Source of the DNA: Clostridia bacterium | GTDB lineage: Bacteria > Bacillota > Clostridia > Saccharofermentanales > Saccharofermentanaceae | Direction: 5' to 3' | Assembly: GCA_017881645.1 (NCBI GenBank) | Contig: JADGQQ010000004.1 | Span: 1 to 18,922, forward strand | DNA length: 18,922 bases | Shown: positions 7,227 through 13,512 of the stretch, piece after piece | Numbering within the stretch: the stretch's first letter is position 1 | Layout: each line of letters begins with the position of its first letter | Position numbers and translations under genes: made by a program | The notes under the pieces: model-generated | What the model saw: the letters and a program-made list of their open reading frames with translations, nothing else | The model's database searches: none | What the model was told of the DNA's origin: nothing

Positions 7227-7252
7227 CTTTCCAGTCGAACGCCCCCTACAAT
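7223..7252 (+). promoter_or_regulatory. Candidate promoter of the cellulase/VanZ unit
   Basis: TTGACT (7223-7228, overlapping the ribU stop codon), 18-base spacer, TACAAT (7247-7252). Both boxes match five of six consensus bases. Transcription would start near 7259, giving a leader of about 30 bases. Confidence 0.55.
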
Positions 7253-7283
7253 ACATACATACGATCTTTGAGGCTATAGGGGG
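7242..7283 (+). promoter_or_regulatory. Possible hairpin that would hide the cellulase ribosome-binding site
   Basis: CCCCCTA (7242-7248) is perfectly complementary to TAGGGGG (7277-7283), which contains the cellulase Shine-Dalgarno run of six G. The left arm lies in the spacer and -10 box of the candidate cellulase promoter, so this pairing can form only in RNA reading through from ribU. Confidence 0.4.
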
Positions 7284-7288
7284 GAACC

Positions 7289-9313
7289 ATGAAAAAGTGC
7301 CGGAAATGCAATTTGCAGAGAATCATTGCCCTGGCAATCACAGCTGTATTATTGTGTATGGTTTTTTCAGTCTCGCAAAGCAATATGTATGCCGCATCTT
7401 CTCTTACTCTTACTCTGGCGAAAACAAGCAGCTGGGAAGAGGGAGGGAAGGTGCGGTCTCAATTTTCCGCAGCTGTCACAAACAGCGGGACGGATGCGGT
7501 TTCCGGCTGGAAAATCAGCATCACTGTTCCGGAAGGGTCTTCTATGGGGACAACTGACGGCTGGAACGGAACGTTTTCACTGTCCGGCACGTCGCTCACC
7601 ATTACTCCTCTCGAATACAACAGTAAAATACCGGGCGGCGGAACAGCGGCGGATATCGGATTCATACTGACGACGCCCAAAGCTGTCGATCTGACAGGGG
7701 CTGTATCTGCTTCCGGTGCGGCCGGCGGCGGACAGGCCTCGATAACACCGACTCCGGGTGCCGGACTGACGCCTTCGGAAGAGCCGGCTTTGGATGCTCC
7801 GACCGGGGATGACTGGCTGCATACGGACGGGAACAAAATACTGGACGAAAACGGAACCGAAGTGTGGATCACCGGCATCAACTGGTTCGGATACAATGCG
7901 GGCACAAATATTTTCGACGGTGTCTGGTCGTGCAATATGCGGGAGGCGATAGCAGCGATAGCCGATCATGGATTCAATCTGCTCCGCATCCCGATTTCGG
8001 CGGAACTGGCACTTGACTGGAAGAACGGAGTCTATCCGACGGCGAACTTCAATCAGGCAACGAACCCGGAACTTGTCGGACTCAACAGCCTTGAGATTTT
8101 TGATCTGGCAGTTAAGTCCTGCAAAGCAAACGGAATCAAGGTCATGCTTGACATCCACAGCGCGGAGACGGACAGCATGGGACACATGAAGAACCTCTGG
8201 TACACGGACAAAATATCCACGCAGGATTACTATGATGCGCTGTCTTTTCTGGCGAAGCATTTTCAAAATGATGACACAGTCGTTGCCTATGACCTGAAAA
8301 ATGAACCGCACGGGAAACCGAACGAGACCTCGGCCATATGGAACGATTCAACGGCGCCGAACAACTGGAAATATGTGGCGGAAACAGCAGGCAACCTGGT
8401 ACTGGACAGTAATCCGCATGCGCTGATCATGATCGAGGGCATTGAAATATACCCGGTGGATATTGCTGCAAACGGAGATTTCTCCTCGACGAATTCCGCA
8501 GATTACTATTTTGACTGGTGGGGCGGCAACCTTCGGGGCGTGAAAGACTTCCCGATTGATTTCGGGTCCGCCGAAAGAAATGCACAGATCGTTTATTCCC
8601 CGCACGATTATGGTCCGGCGGTGTTTGCTCAGCCCTGGTTTGAAGGCGGTTTCACTTATGAATCGCTGCAGACCGATTGCTGGAACGATAACTGGCTCTA
8701 TATCAGCAAAGAGAATATAGCCCCGCTCCTGATCGGTGAATGGGGCGGGTTCATGACCGAACCGAACCTGTCCTGGATGACGGATCTTCGACAGCTGATC
8801 AGTGAATACCATCTGAATCATACATTCTGGTGCTTTAACGCGAATTCCGGAGATACGGGCGGGCTGGTTCTGGATGATTTCACGACATGGGATGAAGCAA
8901 AATACACATTTGTAAAAGATGTTCTCTGGCAAAGCAACGGGAAGTTTGTCAGCCTCGACCATGTCATTCCTCTTGGAGCTTCCGGAAACGGAATTTCACT
9001 GTCGGTCATCTCCGGTCCGGTCCAGCCAACAGAAAACGGACTGGCACCGTCTGTTTCCACATCGCCGTCACCGACCGCCGCTTCGACAGCGACACAGTCT
9101 GCAGCACAGGAATCGACGCAGCACTCTGCGAAGCAGTCAACACAGGCCGCAATAGCAAAAGCGACTTCGTCATCGGACGGTGCATCGGGATCTGCGATAT
9201 GGATGGCAGCCGCAGGAGCCGTGATCATACTTGCAGCCGCCGGCGGTGCGGGTTATTATATCTATCGCGGCCAGAAGAAAAAAAAGAATGATGAGGGTCA
9301 AAGTGACACGTAA
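7289..9313 (+). CDS. Secreted, membrane-tethered GH5 cellulase (endoglucanase) with N-terminal CBM2-like domain
   Basis: 674 residues. A signal peptide (1-36, ending near AASS) is followed by a beta-rich module, about 37-143, with the SGWKISITVPEG and GWNG features of family 2 carbohydrate-binding modules. After a Pro/Thr linker, the GH5 barrel (about 173-550) resembles subfamily GH5_1 (the Acidothermus E1 group): GINWFGYN, NLLRIPIS (Arg233), DIHSAE (His290), acid/base Glu339 in DLKNEPHG, SPHDYG (His439, Tyr441) and nucleophile Glu484 in LIGEWGG. It should cut beta-1,4-glucan outside the cell. A Ser/Thr/Ala linker (about 578-633) leads to a transmembrane helix (636-659) and a basic tail RGQKKKKN, so the enzyme stays on the cell surface. 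No dockerin or LPxTG motif is present. Start ATG follows AGGGGGG by four to five bases. The next gene overlaps its end. Confidence 0.92.
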   Translation: MKKCRKCNLQRIIALAITAVLLCMVFSVSQSNMYAASSLTLTLAKTSSWEEGGKVRSQFSAAVTNSGTDAVSGWKISITVPEGSSMGTTDGWNGTFSLSGTSLTITPLEYNSKIPGGGTAADIGFILTTPKAVDLTGAVSASGAAGGGQASITPTPGAGLTPSEEPALDAPTGDDWLHTDGNKILDENGTEVWITGINWFGYNAGTNIFDGVWSCNMREAIAAIADHGFNLLRIPISAELALDWKNGVYPTANFNQATNPELVGLNSLEIFDLAVKSCKANGIKVMLDIHSAETDSMGHMKNLWYTDKISTQDYYDALSFLAKHFQNDDTVVAYDLKNEPHGKPNETSAIWNDSTAPNNWKYVAETAGNLVLDSNPHALIMIEGIEIYPVDIAANGDFSSTNSADYYFDWWGGNLRGVKDFPIDFGSAERNAQIVYSPHDYGPAVFAQPWFEGGFTYESLQTDCWNDNWLYISKENIAPLLIGEWGGFMTEPNLSWMTDLRQLISEYHLNHTFWCFNANSGDTGGLVLDDFTTWDEAKYTFVKDVLWQSNGKFVSLDHVIPLGASGNGISLSVISGPVQPTENGLAPSVSTSPSPTAASTATQSAAQESTQHSAKQSTQAAIAKATSSSDGASGSAIWMAAAGAVIILAAAGGAGYYIYRGQKKKKNDEGQSDT

Positions 9314-10205
9314 TCCAACCCGCAAAAAAAAGGGACAGCCGGCAGCCCGGAAAACAGTGCCGGAGTTCTCCCTGAGGGACAGAATTCTACTCGCAGTCCC
9401 TGCGGGCATTTTCCTGTTTCTTCTGATATATTCATCGGAGCGGTTTTCTTCACCGGTTCAGGAAATCGGTCTGATCGGCATTTCTGTCGTGATTTCCATG
9501 CTTGTGTTTATAATTTCAAAAGATTATGTAACGTGTGCGCTGGCACAGTCTTTCGGACTGCTTTTCTCGCTTGTGTATTTTGCTGCAGCCGCATATAAGG
9601 AAGGCATATCTTTCAGCCGTATTATGACCTTCGGCACGTCGTTTCATATTGGACTTGTATGGGTATCCGGGTTACTGATCACGGTTTTGATCCGGCTTTT
9701 TTCCAGAGGAAAATGGGACAGCCGGAAGCGCAGGAGTTCTTTTCATAAAGCGTTTCATCTTTCCAGTGCGATTTTTCTGATATGTTATGCAGGTTTACTG
9801 GTTCTTCTTTTTTATGCGCAGAGGACCGTTGATCTGGGCGGACAAAGAAGCTTAAATCTGATCCCGCTTAAGGGCGCGTTTGCCATTTACTGGCCGCACA
9901 TTCTTGCGGGAGAATTCAGACACGGTATATTTATTCAGTTCTTTGGGAATTTGCTTATTTTTACTCCGCTCGGATTCTATATGAGTGTGTATTTCAAGAA
10001 GACGCCATGGTTTGTGATCATTCTTTTACCGATGATCTTATCCGGCGCCATCGAAGCCACGCAGTATATTTTTAATATGGGAAAGAGCGATATAGACGAT
10101 TTCTGGATGAATGTCCTGGGTTACTGGCTCGGGTTTCTGCTCTGTATGTGTGTCGGATGGATCCGCCGACTTGTCACGAAAGGCGAGGAGAAGAGTATCT
10201 GGTAA
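9303..10205 (+). CDS. VanZ-family membrane protein
   Basis: About 300 residues with a basic N-terminus and several hydrophobic segments. The VanZ signature region is in the second half: NLIPLKG, FGNLLIFTPLGFYM, ILSGAIEATQYIF and DIDDFWMNVLGYWLGF, ending with a Trp/Arg-rich tail. VanZ of Tn1546 gives low-level teicoplanin resistance by an unknown mechanism; most chromosomal homologues have no proven role. The GTG start at 9303 is preferred since GAGGG lies five bases upstream; ATG codons at 9288 and 9291 are possible alternatives with a weaker ribosome-binding site. It overlaps the cellulase end by 11 bases, so translation is probably coupled and the two share a transcript. The N-terminal half (before about residue 150) has extra membrane segments beyond the core domain. 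No clear terminator follows within about 200 bases. Confidence 0.85.
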   Translation: MTRNPTRKKKGQPAARKTVPEFSLRDRILLAVPAGIFLFLLIYSSERFSSPVQEIGLIGISVVISMLVFIISKDYVTCALAQSFGLLFSLVYFAAAAYKEGISFSRIMTFGTSFHIGLVWVSGLLITVLIRLFSRGKWDSRKRRSSFHKAFHLSSAIFLICYAGLLVLLFYAQRTVDLGGQRSLNLIPLKGAFAIYWPHILAGEFRHGIFIQFFGNLLIFTPLGFYMSVYFKKTPWFVIILLPMILSGAIEATQYIFNMGKSDIDDFWMNVLGYWLGFLLCMCVGWIRRLVTKGEEKSIW

Positions 10206-10401
10206 ACAACAGCATGCTGTGCACTCATAAACAGAAATAATGACGCAGCCCAATGATAGAGGAAAGACTGCTCCTGCTTTCCGGCAGGGGTTGAGCGGAA
10301 TCGCAGATCGAACTGCAGGAACCGCAATGTCCGGAGCATCCGCCGCGGCCAACATTGTATGCTTCACGGGGAAAAAAGCAATAGAAATTACAGTTATAGG
10401 C

Positions 10402-10426
10402 AAAAAAAGACCGGCTAAAAAGCCGG
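10402..10426 (-). terminator. Strong rho-independent terminator after the PadR gene
   Basis: On the minus strand: CCGGCT-TTTT-AGCCGG (10426-10411) followed by TCTTTTTTT (10410-10402). It lies 26 bases after the PadR stop codon. Confidence 0.92.
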
Positions 10427-10451
10427 CCTTTAAGATTTGTCGGGAAAGCAA

Positions 10452-10787
10452 TTATTCGCCGTAATAAAGAACCTTCATAACGCCGCCTGCAAGACGTTCG
10501 TATTTTGCGATTTCTTTTGCAGCATACGCTTCGCCTTCTGCGGTTACGTGATAATAACGGCGGCGTCTCTTCAATCCAACCAGGACATCCTGTGACTCAA
10601 CATATCCGTCTGCTTCCAGGCGGTAAAGTGTCGTATACAGTGCGCCTTCAGTAAGGGAGATATCGCCCTCGCTGCGGTCACGAATCAATCGAACAAACTG
10701 ATATCCATACTGATCTTCTTCGAGTAGCAATTTGAGTGCAAGGATTTCGGTTAAGCCTCTTTTCAGCGTTACGAGTGTATCGTACAT
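10452..10787 (-). CDS. PadR-family transcriptional regulator
   Basis: 111 residues with the PadR winged helix-turn-helix: EILALKLLLEEDQYGYQFVRLI (first helices, about 13-34), the recognition helix and turn LTEGALYTTLYRLEADGYV (about 45-63), and the wing KRRRRYYHVTAEG (about 73-85). It has a short C-terminal helix, so it belongs to the small (about 110-residue) PadR subfamily, which dimerises through that helix. Such proteins are repressors of nearby transport or detoxification genes. Start is the ATG preceded by GGAGG at about eight bases. No DUF1700/DUF4097 partner or ABC transporter, common PadR neighbours, is adjacent. A palindrome in its leader suggests autoregulation. Target genes are unknown. 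Confidence 0.93.
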   Translation of the reverse strand: MYDTLVTLKRGLTEILALKLLLEEDQYGYQFVRLIRDRSEGDISLTEGALYTTLYRLEADGYVESQDVLVGLKRRRRYYHVTAEGEAYAAKEIAKYERLAGGVMKVLYYGE

Positions 10788-10804
10788 TCCAATGTCCTCC
10801 GTAC

Positions 10805-10820
10805 AGTTATTTGATTAACT
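10805..10820. promoter_or_regulatory. Candidate PadR autoregulatory operator
   Basis: Inverted repeat AGTTA-N6-TAACT lies between the candidate PadR promoter and its start codon. It has the size and dyad form expected for a dimeric winged-helix repressor, but it does not match the ATGT-N8-ACAT pattern of many PadR sites. The rest of 10788-11084 is AT-rich and holds no supported gene. Confidence 0.3.
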
Positions 10821-10836
10821 AAAAACCAACACGACA

Positions 10837-10865
10837 ATACTATCATGTAAATGTGCAGGAAACAA
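10837..10865 (-). promoter_or_regulatory. Candidate promoter of the PadR gene
   Basis: Minus strand: TTGTTT (10865-10860), 17-base spacer, TAGTAT (10842-10837) preceded by TGA, forming an extended -10. Transcription would begin near 10830, just ahead of the inverted repeat. Confidence 0.4.
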
Positions 10866-11084
10866 CGAAGAAAAGGTGAAAATTTACGAATTATTCGCAA
10901 TAATAAACGCAATATGCAGAGAACACATAAGAATAATTGCTGTATACAGCACTTTTGATAGGAATAATTACAAAACATTGCAGCAACATTGCTCGAACAC
11001 AATAAAAATCTTTTTCTTTTTGCGCGAAACCTATCGTGAAGCGGACGATGAGGGAGGCCCTGGATGTTCATGATTTGAAAAGTG

Positions 11085-11906
11085 TCAGTCGCCTGACGGA
11101 AGCCGCGCCATAAATGAAGTAAAAACGCGGACGGGAAGGAGCTTGGCGAGAACATGCAGAGCTTTTTGTGAAAAGCCATACACATACATGCCGCGCCCGC
11201 GTCGGGAAGCGCGAAGGGATTTCGCTGCCAAACGGCCGGGGTCGACAACAAAAAGAGCCTTAAAACCTTGGGACCGGGCTCCGGGGATACCGGATGCGAC
11301 GGCGACAAAATCCGTCTCGACCGGGCCGGGACAAACCGTGGTAACTGCAATATTATGATGCCGGAGTTCGGCTGACAATGCTCTGGAGAATGAAATAACA
11401 AAGGATTTGGATGCCGCATAGACGGCAAACCCCGGCTGCGGAAGAAGACCTGCGGTCGATGCAACATGCACGATTCGCGGCCCGGTGCTGAATGTACCCG
11501 CATCGCCGGCCGGAATCATATACGGAAGACAAAGCCCCGTAACCTCAGCCAGTGCAGCACAGTTGAGAGAAATCATAGCGTGGATTTCGGAACGTGTATT
11601 CGTCTCAAACTGACCGGTTCGTCCAATGCCGGCGGAATGGATAAGCAGCCGGATGACCGGTTTTTCTGTCGCAAGAACCTGCTGAAGATCGTCCAATGCG
11701 TCCTTTTCCGTCAGGTCCCACGAAAAAACGCGGATGCGAACCGGATCCAGTTCGGCTTTCAAAGTCTGCAGTCGATCCGTACGTCTGGCGATCGCCCAGA
11801 TTTCATCAACCGGCATATTTCCGTCTGCGCTCCGGTTAAGGACCACATGCCGGAGATACTGTTCGCCGATGCCGGAGGAAGCTCCTGTGATAATAGCAAT
11901 ATTCAT
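11085..11906 (-). CDS. Short-chain dehydrogenase/reductase (SDR)
   Basis: 273 residues, classical SDR. Nucleotide-binding motif TGASSGIG (7-14), WDLTE (63-67) for the adenine pocket, HSAG (90-93) in place of the usual NNAG, Asn115, Ser150, and catalytic YAASK (Tyr163, Lys167), then PGPVETDF (193-200). These enzymes reduce carbonyls or oxidise alcohols with NAD(P)(H); the Arg41-Arg42 pair after the second strand hints at NADPH. The C-terminal segment has basic and hydrophobic stretches (RASRRGRG, ALHVLAKLLPVRVF) as in DltE/YqjQ-type members, so it may associate with the membrane. The substrate is unknown. The ATG at 11906 is chosen since the fold begins there; the upstream in-frame ATG (11966) would add 20 residues unlike the family. 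A 5-base-pair hairpin (11084-11097) overlaps the stop but has no strong T run. Confidence 0.9.
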   Translation of the reverse strand: MNIAIITGASSGIGEQYLRHVVLNRSADGNMPVDEIWAIARRTDRLQTLKAELDPVRIRVFSWDLTEKDALDDLQQVLATEKPVIRLLIHSAGIGRTGQFETNTRSEIHAMISLNCAALAEVTGLCLPYMIPAGDAGTFSTGPRIVHVASTAGLLPQPGFAVYAASKSFVISFSRALSAELRHHNIAVTTVCPGPVETDFVAVASGIPGARSQGFKALFVVDPGRLAAKSLRASRRGRGMYVYGFSQKALHVLAKLLPVRVFTSFMARLPSGD

Positions 11907-11995
11907 CTGCGCTGCCTTTCTTTGAAAACAAACACGAATCGGGACAAATACGTCCGCGGGCGGCATTTTTATGTATAAAAGTATAGTAGCATATT

Positions 11996-13216
11996 TCAGG
12001 ATTTTCCTGTGAAGAAGTTGACGCAGCCGACTGCAATTCCTGATGCGATTTGTCGCACGGATATCTCATCCGAGAGTAGGGAGCGGTCGTTTTTGTTCGT
12101 TATGAATCCCACTTCAATAAGTGCGGAAGTCAGATTGTGTTCCCGAAGTACGGCATAATTGTCGGCAATGACACTTTTCGAATTCGTCTTCAGCTGCGGA
12201 GACGCGGACGTAACCGCGTCATACAGGGATTGTGCAAATGCCTCGTTGCGGGAGTTGTCTCTGCCGTAATATTCCGCTCGATTCGGGAAGTTCTCATTGT
12301 TCTCATAATTCGGATCATTCGCGAGCAAATCTTTTTCGCTTTGGATGACGGATTCATCCGTCACGTAGTATACCTGCGTTCCGTGAAGAGATGTCTGAGG
12401 GTTGGAGTTGATATGAATCGAAAGATACAATACGTCTGTAAAATTCTTCTCAAGTGACATGAGCAGCGCAAGTTCATCGCCTACTCCGGTACCGGCCATA
12501 ATCCCCATGCCGCCGGTATCAACCGTATCGGAGTTGATTTGTATGACATCGGACAGCTCGGTGATGAGCCGGGATTTCTGATCTGCGGTCAATGTATCTT
12601 CTTTGAGCTGGTCCGCGTATTGGATACAATAAAGATGCGCGAGAGAAATTCGTTTATAGAGTGAAACCCACGAATCATCGGCACGAAGCATGATGACCGT
12701 CGCCCCCTGTGCTTCGAGTGCCGTTTTCGTTTCATCGGCAATCAGAAGGTTCAGATTACTCTCTAGAAGTGTCGATGCATTCTTCGGGTAGGAACAGCCG
12801 GAATCGCTCCCGCCGTGACCCGGATCGAGAAAAATCAGACGCCCGTACAGCGGTTTCACAGGATCCGCTGAAAAAGTGATCATCTGCGTAAAGGGAACTG
12901 TGGATTCGGTTTGGGCCAGCGTCATATTCTGGCGATCCGATGGAGCCGTAGAATGGCTGATCGAAGGGGATGAAGGATTGTTGTTGTGAAGAATCCAGGC
13001 GATTCCGCCTGTCAGAATTAAAACGGCCGCAACGATGGAAATCAGCAGCAGGACAGCACGTCTTCTGGCTCTCGTCCGACGCCGGGCCTGTGAATTCGAA
13101 GGCCGTCCGGCGGAGACCGGCGGCTGTGGATTCTGCCGACGCGAAGTCGACCGGGTCGGATCCTTCCGCTGCGATGACCTTCCGATTCGTGACGGCTGCC
13201 TTTTTGGATCTTCCAT
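11996..13216 (-). CDS. Membrane-anchored N-acetylmuramoyl-L-alanine amidase (Amidase_3)
   Basis: 406 residues. The first 53 residues are cytoplasmic, very rich in Arg, Ser, Pro and Gln; a transmembrane helix follows (about 54-76), then a Ser/Thr-rich stalk and the Amidase_3 domain (about 126-402). Zinc ligands and catalytic Glu are visible: DPGHGG (His134), Glu152 (LLESNL), SIHINS (His268) and IEVGFITN (Glu368). The enzyme cleaves the bond between MurNAc and L-Ala of the stem peptide at the outer side of the membrane, as in cell separation or spore-related wall lysis. There is an insertion of about 70 residues between the KRISLAH segment and the SIH motif (195-262) compared with compact family members. 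Start ATG follows AGGGAGAA. It is divergent from the ABC-F gene. Confidence 0.93.
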   Translation of the reverse strand: MEDPKRQPSRIGRSSQRKDPTRSTSRRQNPQPPVSAGRPSNSQARRRTRARRRAVLLLISIVAAVLILTGGIAWILHNNNPSSPSISHSTAPSDRQNMTLAQTESTVPFTQMITFSADPVKPLYGRLIFLDPGHGGSDSGCSYPKNASTLLESNLNLLIADETKTALEAQGATVIMLRADDSWVSLYKRISLAHLYCIQYADQLKEDTLTADQKSRLITELSDVIQINSDTVDTGGMGIMAGTGVGDELALLMSLEKNFTDVLYLSIHINSNPQTSLHGTQVYYVTDESVIQSEKDLLANDPNYENNENFPNRAEYYGRDNSRNEAFAQSLYDAVTSASPQLKTNSKSVIADNYAVLREHNLTSALIEVGFITNKNDRSLLSDEISVRQIASGIAVGCVNFFTGKS

Positions 13217-13260
13217 GCAGTGCGTTCTCCCTATCGTTTTATCGGCAAAAATAGACTTGA

Positions 13261-13289
13261 ATAATAGTATATCCGATTTATTTGCTCAA
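13261..13289 (-). promoter_or_regulatory. Candidate promoter of the amidase gene
   Basis: Minus strand: TTGAGC (13289-13284), 17-base spacer, TATTAT (13266-13261). The -35 box matches four and the -10 box five of six bases. The start codon lies about 38 bases downstream of the predicted transcription start. Confidence 0.5.
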
Positions 13290-13355
13290 AGGTGTAAAAT
13301 GCCTTGTCGTTTTGATTACATAGATGTAAACAAGTATTTTCAGTATAAGCCTCAA

Positions 13356-13395
13356 AAGTGACACATAAGTGACGGCTTTCCATCAAAAATGTCAC
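13356..13395. repeat. GTGAC repeats in the amidase/ABC-F divergent region
   Basis: AAGTGAC occurs at 13356-13362 and 13367-13373, spaced by 11 bases (one DNA turn), and GTCAC in the opposite direction at 13391-13395. They lie 28-67 bases upstream of the ABC-F -35 box, so they could bind a regulator acting on either gene. No known operator is recognised. Confidence 0.4.
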
Positions 13396-13422
13396 AATAT
13401 CCAACAGATTTCATCAGAATGG

Positions 13423-13452
13423 TTGACCCCTCTATAAGGATGCCTGTATGAT
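13423..13452 (+). promoter_or_regulatory. Candidate promoter of the ABC-F gene
   Basis: TTGACC (13423-13428), 18-base spacer, TATGAT (13447-13452), each box five of six consensus. The leader to the start codon is about 55 bases. Confidence 0.6.
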
Positions 13453-13512
13453 GAACGATGAATCGAACACACAGGGAATTTGTATGCTTTTGCATTACAC
13501 AAGGAGAATCAC

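Noticed and set aside
4313..10205. A vancomycin-resistance gene cluster (VanY-like and VanZ-like genes)
   Set aside because: No vanH, vanA/B-type ligase, vanX or vanRS genes are present, and the VanY-like and VanZ-like genes are in different transcription units on opposite strands.
10225..10401. Minus-strand reading frame with a Cys-rich segment (GCSGHCGSCSSIC) resembling small FeoB-associated or metal-binding Cys-rich proteins
   Set aside because: No ATG, GTG or TTG start or ribosome-binding site precedes it in frame; it lies beyond the PadR terminator and is probably chance.
10876..11073. Plus-strand 65-codon frame beginning with GTG in the AT-rich gap before the dehydrogenase
   Set aside because: No family resemblance, weak start context, composition typical of intergenic AT-rich DNA, and no partner genes on this strand.
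11084..11097. Terminator after the short-chain dehydrogenase
   Set aside because: Stem of only five base pairs (GTCAG/CTGAC) and no proper T run; too weak to call.
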